Part shown: positions 25,496 through 33,920 of the stretch, in pieces | Position numbering within the stretch: the first letter of the stretch is position 1 | How the letters are laid out: every line of letters starts with the position of its first letter | Assembly (NCBI RefSeq): GCF_938045205.1 | Contig: NZ_CALIMY010000170.1 | Coordinates: 1 to 37,571 of the forward strand | Reading direction: 5' to 3' | DNA length: 37,571 nucleotides | Source of the DNA: an uncultured Campylobacter sp. | GTDB taxonomy: Bacteria; Campylobacterota; Campylobacteria; Campylobacterales; Campylobacteraceae | The notes under the pieces: model-generated | What the model was told of the DNA's origin: nothing | The model's input: the letters and a program-made list of their open reading frames with translations, nothing else | Database searches by the model: none | Program-made: the position numbers and the translations under genes

Positions 25496-25697
25496 ATTTA
25501 ATCCACTCGCAGCCCCGAAGGCCGTGGCGAGGTTTTTGGCGCGCGCGGATGCCGCACTTGCGCCGCTCATCGGGCTCGGCGATTACGAGGGCTATCTGCG
25601 CCATTTCAGAAGCGCTCATCCGGACGAAATCCCACTAAGCAGGGCGGAATTTTTCCGTGCGATGCAAGATAGCAAGGCAAAAAACGTCAAGTGCTGA
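25482..25697 (+). CDS. Small YbdD/YjiX-family (DUF466) protein
   Basis: 71 residues, basic, soluble. GLGDYEGYLRHFRSAHPDEIPLSRAEFF is the conserved core (about residues 31-58) of the short proteins encoded after cstA and btsT genes in many bacteria. Its start lies inside the cstA 3' end, so the two are translationally coupled. The role is unknown, but the constant pairing suggests an accessory of the transporter. Confidence 0.85.
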   Translation: MKKFKFNPLAAPKAVARFLARADAALAPLIGLGDYEGYLRHFRSAHPDEIPLSRAEFFRAMQDSKAKNVKC

Positions 25698-25700
25698 TAG

Positions 25701-25736
25701 CGGCGAAAGGGCGCGGTCGCGCCGTACTCCTCGCCG
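25701..25736 (+). terminator. Nested inverted repeat after cstA operon
   Basis: CGGCGA (25701-25706) pairs with TCGCCG (25731-25736), enclosing GGCGC-GGTC-GCGCC (25710-25723). It sits right after the DUF466 gene. No T-run follows, so terminator function is uncertain. Confidence 0.35.
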
Positions 25737-25764
25737 GCCTACGACGCTTTGCCGTCATATCACG

Positions 25765-26090
25765 GAATTTCGCCGCGGATTTGAAATTTTAAATTTGATA
25801 GGGCACGGGCGCGCGAGCCATGAAATTTAGCCCGCTGCTAGAGATTAAATTTTGCGCATGCTTCTTGAAGAGCGCTTTAAATTTGCTCGCACTTAGGGCG
25901 TTGAGATTTATTCTCGCCGCCGCGCCGTACTTATCGCTAGACCGCGACATTTCGCCGCCTTGTCGTGAAATTTTGTGTGAGCTTCACCGAGCTTCGGCGG
26001 AATTTTATTAAGGTGCGCTTGTTAAATTTCGCGGCGAAGCTGCCCTGATTTAAGGCGTGAAATTTCGTCGCGGATTTGAAATTTTAAATT
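25765..26090. repeat. Two copies of a 31-base direct repeat
   Basis: The segments 25765-25795 and 26060-26090 (AATTTCGCCGCGGATTTG... and AATTTCGTCGCGGATTTG...) are identical except for one base. They flank about 260 bases of non-coding DNA. The rest of 25737-26159 shows no supported gene; a 63-codon frame at 25820-26011 has no ribosome-binding site. Confidence 0.6.
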
Positions 26091-26159
26091 TAGACTAGGG
26101 CGCGGATAAAATGCGCGCGAAGTTAAAATTTAGCGCGCCGCGCAAACCGCCGCCGAGAG

Positions 26160-26266
26160 AAATGCGGGTTAGAGTGCGAGCCTGTAGACTACGAAGTCAT
26201 ATTACTAAACAAAAAGGCGAGCTGCTAAAAAGCCTTAGCGAAGCAATAGGCGAAGCGTACAGATAA
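26160..26266 (+). pseudogene. Decayed C-terminal fragment related to the next gene
   Basis: One frame reads CEPVDYEVILLNKK up to about 26215. Shifting by one base in the A-run at 26211-26215 continues KGELLKSLSEAIGEAYR to a TAA at 26264-26266. The VDYEVILLNKKGE part resembles TDYEVILRNSEGE near the end of the 385-residue protein encoded just downstream. I read it as the tail of a second, lost copy with a single-base deletion. Confidence 0.45.
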
Positions 26267-26334
26267 TACACAGAGGATTTCAAATTTAAAGCAAAATTTT
26301 ATACTTTTTAGGTGCAACGAGGTAAAATTTAGAT

Positions 26335-27492
26335 ATGAAAACTTTTATAAAAATTTTAAAAATTACCGCCTTGGTCGTGAGCGTTGCGTGCGTGCTTTTT
26401 GTGCTGTATATATTTGTGATTTTAAATTTGCTTTTTTCATCCGATACGCCCGAAGGTTGCGATCCTAGTATGCCCACTAGCGCTTGCGATTATATCGATG
26501 AAAAATTTGAAAAAGAGCTGCAAAATTTGCCCCCGGTCGCCGCTCTGCCGTCCTTAGACAAAAGGCCCGTATTTTGGCTAGGCAAAGGCGATTTTGCAAA
26601 GGGAGCGGAGTTTGATTACCTATATATCAAGGACGAATTCGGAGTTTGGCTTAGATACAAAGATAATGACAGCGACGACTTTTTGCTACAAAAAGATATG
26701 CCAGAGCGCTACTATGGATACGACGAGATCGATCGTTCGCCGGACGAAAGGTGGGTAAGTGGAGAGCTTGGATATTATAGCTACGGCATCTACGATATTT
26801 CGCTTTTTGAAAATGAAGCCAAGATATTTTCTCAAACGGCGCATAAGGTCGTGAGGAAATTTATCGGTTTCTTTAATCTACACTCTATGAGGGGCACATC
26901 TTTTGCAGCTCCGCAAGGCACCGAGGAAAATTTAAACGCTATAAGCGAGCTTCAAACTCCGCTTGCGGATTTTCCGCAAAAGCAGAACTACTCTGCGCTT
27001 GGTTGGGCTGATAAACCAGAAGCCAGAGGCTATGTCGGAGATGAAATAGCCAAAAAACTCGCTCGCAACGTCTTTGAGATAGAGGGCGATGGGTGGCGAC
27101 AGACCATCCGTATAAACAGCCGCGCCAAGGATATCAAGGTTATCTGCGGAGATGAAATTTGCCTCGCGCTTGCCTTTGATGAGAGCGAAATCAATAGCTG
27201 CGATAACGGCGCTGCATCCACGGCAGTTTATACGCTAAATTTAAAGCAAAAATTTAATAATTTTCATACGCTTACTAGTAGGAATTTTAACTACGTAAAG
27301 CTCGGCGATAAGTATACTTTAGACGATGTGGAATCCTTTAAAATAGTTTTATCGAGATTCAGATATATCGAGGGGTATAACAAAGGTCGTGAAATCACAG
27401 ACTACGAGGTTATCTTGCGAAATAGCGAAGGCGAGCAGGTTAATGAAATCTGCAGAAACGAAATTAAGAGGGCTCGCAGTCGCTTGCGATAA
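26335..27492 (+). CDS. Hypothetical membrane-anchored protein, 385 residues
   Basis: No family recognised. Residues about 8-35 form a single strong hydrophobic helix with a short basic start, so the rest (Asp/Glu/Tyr-rich, with a DSDD patch near residue 104) is probably periplasmic. Cysteines occur in possible pairs (CDPSMPTSAC, residues about 42-51, and CGDEIC, about 268-273). The C-terminus is basic (RARSRLR). Ribosome-binding is weak before ATG 26335. A decayed piece of a similar C-terminus lies directly upstream, suggesting a formerly duplicated gene. The gene stands alone. Confidence 0.65.
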   Translation: MKTFIKILKITALVVSVACVLFVLYIFVILNLLFSSDTPEGCDPSMPTSACDYIDEKFEKELQNLPPVAALPSLDKRPVFWLGKGDFAKGAEFDYLYIKDEFGVWLRYKDNDSDDFLLQKDMPERYYGYDEIDRSPDERWVSGELGYYSYGIYDISLFENEAKIFSQTAHKVVRKFIGFFNLHSMRGTSFAAPQGTEENLNAISELQTPLADFPQKQNYSALGWADKPEARGYVGDEIAKKLARNVFEIEGDGWRQTIRINSRAKDIKVICGDEICLALAFDESEINSCDNGAASTAVYTLNLKQKFNNFHTLTSRNFNYVKLGDKYTLDDVESFKIVLSRFRYIEGYNKGREITDYEVILRNSEGEQVNEICRNEIKRARSRLR

Positions 27493-28077
27493 ATCTAAGA
27501 TAGCGCTGCAGGATTTGACACATAAGATCGTGATTACGACGCGCTTTAATTTAGCTTCTAAAATTTACGTGAGAATTTTAAAATTCTAAGCTTCAAGCTT
27601 TAAAATTTGCCCACGGAGTTTTAAAATTTATCGCGCGGCTTAGGTTTATTTTATCCGCGCCAAGACAGCGAAATTTTTAGGGCGTCGCGATAACTAGGCG
27701 CAAGATAGCGAAATTTTACAAAGCTGCGGTAAACAAGATACGCAGAGAATGCACGCAAATTTCAAATTTATCTGGATTTTGCCAGCCTGCCCGACGCCGA
27801 GCACCATTATTTAGCTACAATCCCTCTCGCTCGCTTTACTTTTCGCTCGTCTTACGATTTGCTCGCCTTATAATTCCTGCTTGATATTGCACTTTGCCGA
27901 AGCTACCTCGCGTTCTTTCGCAAAGCTGCACGGCATGTGGGATTGTGCCCATCGCTCGCAGATTTTGCAGCACATGCGCGCGATAAAATTCCGTAGCGCA
28001 GGCACTTTAAATAAATTTCGATTTAAAAGCAGCGCAAGCTTAGAGGCGATTTAATTTAAAACTCACGTGCTCCACGG
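27493..28077. other. Gene-free stretch
   Basis: About 585 bases rich in AAATTT and TTTAAAATT words with stops in all frames on inspection. A short phrase, AGCGAAATTTT, occurs twice (about 27668 and 27707). I see no promoter, terminator or gene remnant that I can support. Confidence 0.45.
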
Positions 28078-28458
28078 CTAGCCTGCAAGCGCTCTGCCTG
28101 CGAGCAGCCCAGCGTAGCAAAAAAGCATACAAACGCATACGCTTAAGACCGCGTTTAGCACACCGATAGCAAATTCTCGCGCCAGCAATAATTGCAGCGT
28201 ATCGTAGCTGAACGTAGAAAATGTCGTAAAGCCGCCCAGCGCGCCTGCGACAAAAAATACCCGCAGGCTCTGCGTTAAATTTAGCGCGAGTAAAAACCCT
28301 ATCAGCAAGCTTCCCAGTGCATTTACGCAAAAAGTAGCGATCGGAAACGCGCTCCAAAATCCGGCGCGGTCCATTGCACGCGCGATCGCTCCGCTTAGGC
28401 CTACTCGCGCCATCGCGCCTACACAGCCGCCTAGCCCCGCTAAAATCAAGTTCGTCAA
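28078..28458 (-). CDS. crcB: Fluoride exporter Fluc (CrcB)
   Basis: 126-residue four-helix channel protein that dimerises in the inner membrane and lets fluoride leave the cell. GGCVGAMARVGLSG at the N-terminus, the FCVNALGSLLIGF helix with its conserved Asn, and GGFTTFSTFSYD with the pore phenylalanines are diagnostic. The start is TTG 28458, backed by AAAGGA six bases upstream on the minus strand; no better ATG precedes the first helix. A single gene, as in organisms with homodimeric Fluc. No fluoride riboswitch was noticed upstream. Confidence 0.9.
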   Translation of the reverse strand: MTNLILAGLGGCVGAMARVGLSGAIARAMDRAGFWSAFPIATFCVNALGSLLIGFLLALNLTQSLRVFFVAGALGGFTTFSTFSYDTLQLLLAREFAIGVLNAVLSVCVCMLFCYAGLLAGRALAG

Positions 28459-28725
28459 TCCAAGTCCTTTTAAAATTTGTAAATTTTATTTCGCCATCTA
28501 GCCTCCATAGGACGAAAGATGTGTGACTTCGCTATTTTAACGCAGCTCGTTAAAATTCCGCTTTTAAAATTTGCTCGCGCTTTTTGAAATTTCGTTTTAA
28601 AATTTTACTAGCGCGACGGAATTTTACAGAGTGAAATTCCGCAAGGCAGATTAGAATTTCGCCCAGCAGAATTCCACATCGTTGCGGAATTCAAAATTTA
28701 AAAGCAAATTTAAAATTTGCGAGAG
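28459..28725. other. AT-rich spacer with a hairpin
   Basis: The spacer between crcB and nhaC contains CGGAATTTTAC-AGA-GTGAAATTCCG (28617-28641), one G-T pair short of perfect. No T-run follows on the minus strand, so it is a weak terminator candidate for nhaC at best. Confidence 0.3.
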
Positions 28726-30420
28726 CTACTCCTCTATCTTTTTACCTGCGAACCGCACGAGAGCCCACGTAACGGCAAGCCCCATTGGTAGCGCGATCCA
28801 GACGCTAAGTCCTAGCGCTACGGGCAGGTAGCCGGCTACCACGGCGACCGCGCCGACTGAAAGAGCGTAAGGCATCTGCGTCTTTACGTGCTCGATATGA
28901 TCGCAGCCCGCGCCCATCGACGAAAGGATCGTGGTGTCCGAAATCGGCGAGCAATGATCGCCGAAAATCGCGCCGGTTAGCACACCCGAGATATTTACGA
29001 TCATATAGGCGTGAAGCGCATCGCCCGAAAGCCCGTAATGAAGTCCCACGGCGTTTGCCAAAGGTATGGCAAGCGGCATTAAAATTCCCATCGTGCCGTA
29101 GCTCGTGCCCGTCGAAAAGCTAATGAACGAGCCCAACACGAAAATCGCTACCGGAAGCAAGAATTTCGGCGTGTTTTGGCTTAACATATCGACCAGATAG
29201 CGCGACGTGCCGAGCTCTTTGATGACAGAGCTGAGCGACCAAGCAAGCAGCAGGATCACGATCGTAACGATCATCGTCTTCCACCCCTTGATCCACGTAG
29301 AGATCGCCTCTCTGACGTCAAAAATTTTGCGGTAAACGCTCATAAATATAGACACGACCGTAGCAAGAAGCGCCGCTTGAAAAAGCGCGACCGACGAGTT
29401 CGCGTTGCCGAACGTCGCCTGAAGCGTTGCAAAGCTTAGCGGAGCGGCTTTTGCGGCTGCGAGAGCATCGCCTTCAAGCTTGCTTAGCCCGCTAAAATAA
29501 AAGCTCGCAAACGCGCCGCAGATTAGCACTATAAGCGGGATAACGGCGTTTGATGCCTGCGGCTTGATCCCCTCTTTGGGCTCTAGCGTTTTATCTTCGA
29601 GCTCGGCAATGTTAGAATTTTTAGAGTGGATTTCGCCCGTCGCCGCGCGCCTTTCGGCAGAGAGCATCGGCCCGAAATCTCTACGCATAAAGGCGACGTA
29701 AACCACGAAAGCAAGCATGAAAAGATTATAGAAGCGATACGGCATAGTTTGCACGAAGATCGAGAAAGCGTTTATGTTTTGCACGCCGATCTGATCATAT
29801 CCCGCTCTTATCAGAGAGACTTCAAGACCTACCCAGGTAGAAATTAGCGCGATACCCGCAATCGGTGCGGCGGTGGCGTCGATGATAAAGGCGAGCTTTT
29901 CGCGGCTGACCTTAAATTTATCGGTGATCGGTCTCATGACGGGGCCTACGATCAGTGCGTTTGCGTAATCGTCGAAAAATACGAAAAGGCCCATAACCCA
30001 CGTTGAAATTTGCGCTGAGATACCAGTTTTAGCGCGCTTGCTAATCCAAAGCGCCACTGCTTTCGTGCCGCCCGTCCTGCTAATCAGCGCGACCACGCCG
30101 CCGATACAAAGCACCTGCAAAAGCACGCCCGCGTTACCTTTGCTAGCCATCGAGCCCACCACGCGCGCGACCAGATCGGTAAAGCTGCCCACAAGCGCGG
30201 AGATCGGATTGTCGTTAACGACTGCTAGCATATAGGTGCCGCTAAAAACGCCGATGAAAAGCGATAAAATCACCTCTTTGGTGATAAAGGCAAGCGCGAT
30301 CGCCACGACGGGCGGCACCAGCGTCCAGATGCCGAAAAGCTCGGCATTATGCTGTCTGGTCGCGTCATCTACCGCAAACGCGGCAACCGATAAAAACATT
30401 AGTAATATAATTTTTTTCAT
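28726..30420 (-). CDS. nhaC: NhaC-family Na+/H+ antiporter
   Basis: 564-residue inner-membrane antiporter with about twelve hydrophobic segments. The protein starts with an unusual signal-like segment (MKKIILLMFLSVAAFA), then the family core: VFFDDYANALIVGPVMRPITDKF, IDATAAPIAGIALISTW, SFSTGTSYGTMGILMPLA, and FGDHCSPISDTTILSS. These Asp/Ser/Thr-rich motifs are typical of NhaC and related amino-acid antiporters, so the ligand could also be an organic ion. It starts 16 bases after the SDR gene on the same strand, probably in one operon. Confidence 0.88.
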   Translation of the reverse strand: MKKIILLMFLSVAAFAVDDATRQHNAELFGIWTLVPPVVAIALAFITKEVILSLFIGVFSGTYMLAVVNDNPISALVGSFTDLVARVVGSMASKGNAGVLLQVLCIGGVVALISRTGGTKAVALWISKRAKTGISAQISTWVMGLFVFFDDYANALIVGPVMRPITDKFKVSREKLAFIIDATAAPIAGIALISTWVGLEVSLIRAGYDQIGVQNINAFSIFVQTMPYRFYNLFMLAFVVYVAFMRRDFGPMLSAERRAATGEIHSKNSNIAELEDKTLEPKEGIKPQASNAVIPLIVLICGAFASFYFSGLSKLEGDALAAAKAAPLSFATLQATFGNANSSVALFQAALLATVVSIFMSVYRKIFDVREAISTWIKGWKTMIVTIVILLLAWSLSSVIKELGTSRYLVDMLSQNTPKFLLPVAIFVLGSFISFSTGTSYGTMGILMPLAIPLANAVGLHYGLSGDALHAYMIVNISGVLTGAIFGDHCSPISDTTILSSMGAGCDHIEHVKTQMPYALSVGAVAVVAGYLPVALGLSVWIALPMGLAVTWALVRFAGKKIEE

Positions 30421-30436
30421 TTTCTCGCCTTAGAAT

Positions 30437-31183
30437 TTAATGCTTTTCGATAAAAAGCCCAGCCCAGCTCTGCTGCGTCGCCATCGCCTCAATCACGTTG
30501 ATATTTACGCGGTGGGGCATCGCTAGGCAGCTTAGTACGATCTGTGCGATATCCTCTGGCAGGATCGCATCGACCCCCTCATACACGGCCGCAGCGCGCG
30601 CTACGTCGCCTTTAAAGCGCACCTCGCTAAACTCGCTCTTACAGATTCCCGGCGCGATCTCCGTCACGCGGATACCAGTGCCGCGCAGGTCGTTGCGGAT
30701 ATTACGGCTAAACTGCTTGATAAACGCCTTGCTCGCGCCGTAAACATGGCTACCTGGATAGGGCCACGCGCCCGCAGTCGAGCCGAGATTGAAGATATAG
30801 CCGCTTTTGCGCGCGATCATAAGCGGTAGCACCGCCTTGGTCGAATACAGCACGCCTTTGATATTCGTATCGACCATCGTCTCCAAATCCTCTACGGGCG
30901 TCTGCGCGATCCCCTCAAGCCCGAGCGCAAGGCCTGCATTATTTACGAGCACCTCGACGTCTTTAAAATTTTCAGGTAGCGCGCTTACAGCATCAAATAC
31001 CGCAGCTTTATCGCGAATGTCCGCGGCGATAATGTGCGTGTTGCCTAGCTCGCCGGCTAGCTTCTGTAGCCGATCTTTGCGACGCCCAAGCGCTATGATC
31101 TTATAGCCCTGCGCGCTAAGCGCCCTAGCGATCGCCTCGCCAAAGCCGCTCGTAGCGCCCGTGATGAATGCCGTATTTTTCAT
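30437..31183 (-). CDS. Short-chain dehydrogenase/reductase, YdfG-like
   Basis: 248-residue Rossmann oxidoreductase. The nucleotide motif TGATSGFG is near residue 8, NNAGLALG in the middle, catalytic Ser in GSTAGAWPYPGS, and YGASK with the catalytic Tyr and Lys. The layout and the C-terminal VNINVIEAMAT match the YdfG/serine 3-dehydrogenase group, NADP-dependent enzymes acting on 3-hydroxy acids such as serine or 3-hydroxypropionate (including malonic semialdehyde reduction). ATG 31183 has AAGGGGA before it; the upstream in-frame extension is Arg/Lys-rich and crosses the promoter, so it is rejected. It is followed by nhaC. Confidence 0.88.
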   Translation of the reverse strand: MKNTAFITGATSGFGEAIARALSAQGYKIIALGRRKDRLQKLAGELGNTHIIAADIRDKAAVFDAVSALPENFKDVEVLVNNAGLALGLEGIAQTPVEDLETMVDTNIKGVLYSTKAVLPLMIARKSGYIFNLGSTAGAWPYPGSHVYGASKAFIKQFSRNIRNDLRGTGIRVTEIAPGICKSEFSEVRFKGDVARAAAVYEGVDAILPEDIAQIVLSCLAMPHRVNINVIEAMATQQSWAGLFIEKH

Positions 31184-31219
31184 ATAATCCCCTTTGCGTA
31201 AAATTTTAAATTTAGCGCA

Positions 31220-31234
31220 ATGATAACGCAAAAC
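31220..31234 (-). promoter_or_regulatory. Candidate SDR-nhaC promoter
   Basis: On the minus strand TTTTGCG is followed by TATCAT (plus-strand 31220-31225), an extended -10 about 37 bases before the SDR ATG. Confidence 0.35.
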
Positions 31235-31391
31235 GGATTTAGAATTTATGAATTTTATCTTGCGGCGCGGGCGCGGATGAAATAATGCGAAGGCATTGAG
31301 CTTGCTTCTAGCGCGCACGAGCTCGCGATCGGCAGCGGATTTGGCGAGCGCACGGCTAAATTTAAAATTTTGCGCCGTTTGTTTTTCGCAG

Positions 31392-31423
31392 TTTGCTATA
31401 ATTACCTAAATTTAGGAAAAAGG
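31392..31423 (+). promoter_or_regulatory. Promoter with a 12-base palindrome at the transcription start
   Basis: TTTG (31392-31395) and a perfect TATAAT (31397-31402) are followed at once by CCTAAATTTAGG (31405-31416), a perfect 12-base palindrome at the expected transcription start. AAGG at 31420-31423 is the ribosome-binding site for ATG 31427. The palindrome could be an operator or chance in AT-rich DNA. Confidence 0.5.
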
Positions 31424-31426
31424 CAA

Positions 31427-32121
31427 ATGAGCAAATTTGTACGATTTATCCTCGTAGTATCTGTGTTTGCGCCACTTATGCGGGTCTGAAATATGCTTTT
31501 ATACTCTTTATCACGTGGCTCATGTTCAGTGGGATATATTTTGACGGGCCGGGTGCACTGCTCGGCATACCGCTCACGTTTTTAAGCTCGTCGGTTATAT
31601 TTGATTATTATTGTATTGCGCTGGGCTCTCATCTGCTCTTTTTATCGCTGCTTAAAGGGCGCGACGTGAAAACGCGGTGGATTTTACCTTTATTTTTTCT
31701 CATAACGCTCGCGTTTTGTAGCTTTTGCGTCTTAATCGGGCACGAAGATTATCAGCGCATAAACGCGCTTTTTGCACTCTTGCTTATCTCTCCTTTTACG
31801 CTCATCGCATACGCCATCGTTACGACCGTAATCCTTGCCAAAAATAAAATTTCGGATTATTATCCGGTCTTAATCGCGATAATTTTTGTGCCCATTCATG
31901 CCGCCAGCATAGGGATATGGGGATTAGAACGCATACATTTTGGAGTATTTCTAAACGCGACGATACTGGGGAATTTTTATTTCACAGCGAAAATCGGGCG
32001 CGTAAATTTGATCGCACATAGACCCGTACCCTACAAAACGCAAAATTCTAAAGACCGCGTTATCAAAACAATACAAAGCAGCGCGACATTTTTAAACGAC
32101 GATATTTTAAAGAAGCGCTAA
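31427..32121 (+). pseudogene. Membrane protein gene with a frameshift near its start
   Basis: The ATG at 31427, with promoter and ribosome-binding site, encodes MSKFVRFILVVSVFAP and soon ends at TGA 31487-31489. From about 31474 another frame continues TYAGLKYAFILFITWLMFSG and stays open to 32121 with about five more hydrophobic segments and a basic tail. Restoring one base near 31470 would join them into a protein of about 230 residues. If only the second frame is translated, ATG 31522 would give 199 residues, lacking the first helix and any good ribosome-binding site. Family not recognised. A sequencing error is possible. Confidence 0.6.
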
Positions 32122-32142
32122 ATTTTATCCTTTTTAGGAATT

Positions 32143-32436
32143 CTAAATGGCACTTTCGTCGCGCGCTACAAGCTTATATGCTTCTTGATAGATCTGTGCT
32201 TTACCGACAAAACCTTCAAAAACTGCGCCGTTTTGCCTCTTGATACATCGACGTCGCTATTTGATCAAATTTAAATCCAGCGCGATCTCGTCGTTTTTGA
32301 TCACGCCGATCCCCTTATTTAGCACGTTTGCGCGATCTATTTGGCTTCTACTAGCGAGTGCATCGCGAAGATGCCGCACTGAAATTTATTCAGCTGAGTA
32401 TCCTTTTAAGAGCCTACGCCCAAAATATCCCTTCAT
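32143..32436 (-). pseudogene. Decayed coding sequence, unknown family
   Basis: On the minus strand one frame runs from an ATG at 32436 to TAG at 32143, interrupted by TAA and TAG. Around the stops it is strikingly protein-like: MKGYFGRRLLKGYSAE, then IDRANVLNKGIGVIKNDEI with ALDLNLIK, then GAVFEGFVGKAQIYQEAYKL. A neighbouring frame reads FQCGIFAMHSLVEAK just before the IDRANVL part, so at least one frameshift is also present. The protein is not recognised. The rest of 32122-32716 shows nothing I can support. Confidence 0.5.
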
Positions 32437-32716
32437 ACTCGCGTTTCACGCCGTCGTGATGTTAATATTTGGTTTTAATAGCAACTAGCTCCAATAAAAT
32501 TTTATCTGTCACGCACAAAGTTTTTTGCGTTTTTCGATCTAAAATTTGAGTTGCAAGAATTCCATTTGTCGTTTACGGATACTCATAATAAATATTGCGG
32601 CTATTTTATACGTGTAGAGTAAGATAAAATTTGCAGTTCTCGGGCGTGGCAAAATCACGCGCCCATTTTACAAATGGCAAAATAAAGTGTGCTGGAATCG
32701 GCCTTCACTTGAAATT

Positions 32717-33259
32717 TTATTTAAAAAGCAAATCGGATTTTAGCTTGGAATAAACCTGTTCGCCTTTTAACTCGCGGACGATTTGCAGTGCGAATTCCAT
32801 CGCAGTAGCGGGACCTTTCGAAGTCATTATATTTTGATCTTTTACGACATTCGCCGAATTCGTATAGCCTGGGTGAGCAATCTGATTTTCAAAGCCTGGA
32901 TAACAAGTGTAAGAGCTTTTTAGCACACCCGCGGTAGCTAAGGCCCACGGAGCGGCACATATTGCGCCGATTTTTGCGTTATTTGCATCGAAATCGCGCA
33001 GTACTTGCCCCAGCCTCTCGCTCTTTGCCAAATTTTCGGCTCCGGGCAAGCCGCCAGGCAAAACGATCATATCAAATTCCGAAACTTTTATATCGTCTAA
33101 AATTTCATCGGCGATCATCTCTACGCCGTGCGCACCACAGACGCATTTCTTATCCAGCCCCACGGATGCTGCATCGATCTCCGCGCGGCGCAAAATATCG
33201 ATCAAACTTACCGCCTCGATCTCTTCAAAACCGTTTGCCAAAACGATCGCTACTTTCAT
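32717..33259 (-). CDS. DJ-1/PfpI (YajL-like) family protein
   Basis: 180-residue cytoplasmic protein of the DJ-1 superfamily, proposed to act in protein deglycation, chaperoning or oxidative stress. Nucleophile elbow with Cys101 (GAICAAPWAL), the conserved Glu in NGFEEIEAV near residue 13-15, and the PGG loop (VLPGGLPGAENL) are all present. The start has AAAGGAG upstream. It follows the cytochrome c gene by 10 bases on the same strand, suggesting joint transcription. Confidence 0.9.
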   Translation of the reverse strand: MKVAIVLANGFEEIEAVSLIDILRRAEIDAASVGLDKKCVCGAHGVEMIADEILDDIKVSEFDMIVLPGGLPGAENLAKSERLGQVLRDFDANNAKIGAICAAPWALATAGVLKSSYTCYPGFENQIAHPGYTNSANVVKDQNIMTSKGPATAMEFALQIVRELKGEQVYSKLKSDLLFK

Positions 33260-33269
33260 CTACGCTCCT

Positions 33270-33845
33270 TTATTTTAGGTATGAGCCCTGCTCGCTCGGG
33301 GTGGTCGAAATTTCAGTATTCGTGCTCCTACTAGACGAGCTATCGTATAGGAACGAATCGTCGCCTTTTAGATAAGCAATGATGTAGCCCAGCTCCGTAG
33401 CGCCCGTCTTAGCGGCGATCGGCTGCATGATATTTTTCATCTTGCCACCATAACTTAGATCTGTAGTGTATTGCGACATAGCTATCGAGATCTCTTTGGC
33501 ATCCAGATCCTTGAGTTTACGTGATACTCCATAAGCTTTTTTTTGGCCATTCTCGCCGTGGCATGAAGCGCACTTCTCAGCAAAGATAGCTCCACCTCTT
33601 TCTTTTAAAAAATTTATATTTCGATTTATCTTGCCGCTATGGATTTTACTGCCTGCGACCGGAGTGTTTTTGTAGATATTTACGGTTACATTTTCATCTT
33701 TAGAATGCTTTTCGATCAGGGATTTTAGCTCTTTGGCAAACTCACCTTTAGCTTCGAATACATACGTATCATCGCTTGCTTTATCTGCGGCATTTAAATT
33801 AAAGGCAAAAAAACATGCTAAAAAAGAAATTTTAAAAATTTTCAT
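33270..33845 (-). CDS. Periplasmic c-type cytochrome (class I, single haem)
   Basis: 191 residues with a signal peptide (MKIFKISFLACFFAFNLNA). Residues about 25-80 are a charged N-terminal part without haem motif. The C-terminal cytochrome domain has CASCH at 92-96 for covalent haem, and a likely distal methionine in KNIMQPIA. The tail is Ser/Thr-rich (SSSSRSTNTEISTT). It is probably an electron carrier of periplasmic respiration. Its start lies just after the porin terminator on the same strand; the DJ-1 gene follows 10 bases later. The N-terminal domain is not recognised. Confidence 0.82.
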   Translation of the reverse strand: MKIFKISFLACFFAFNLNAADKASDDTYVFEAKGEFAKELKSLIEKHSKDENVTVNIYKNTPVAGSKIHSGKINRNINFLKERGGAIFAEKCASCHGENGQKKAYGVSRKLKDLDAKEISIAMSQYTTDLSYGGKMKNIMQPIAAKTGATELGYIIAYLKGDDSFLYDSSSSRSTNTEISTTPSEQGSYLK

Positions 33846-33871
33846 AGAAAACCTTGATTTAGAATTTAAAA

Positions 33872-33895
33872 AGGGCGAAGCAAAAGCTTCGCCCT
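33872..33895 (-). terminator. Rho-independent terminator of porA
   Basis: A perfect 10-base stem, AGGGCGAAGC and GCTTCGCCCT, encloses a four-base loop. On the minus strand it is followed by TTTTTAAATT. It lies 26 bases after the porA stop. Confidence 0.85.
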
Positions 33896-33920
33896 AATTT
33901 TACCTGTATAAGGTAAATAA

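Noticed and set aside
25820..26011. 63-codon ORF between the 31-base repeats.
   Set aside because: It lacks a ribosome-binding site and looks like open AAATTT-rich spacer.
32240..32488. 82-codon plus-strand ORF.
   Set aside because: It is the shadow of the protein-like remnant on the minus strand.
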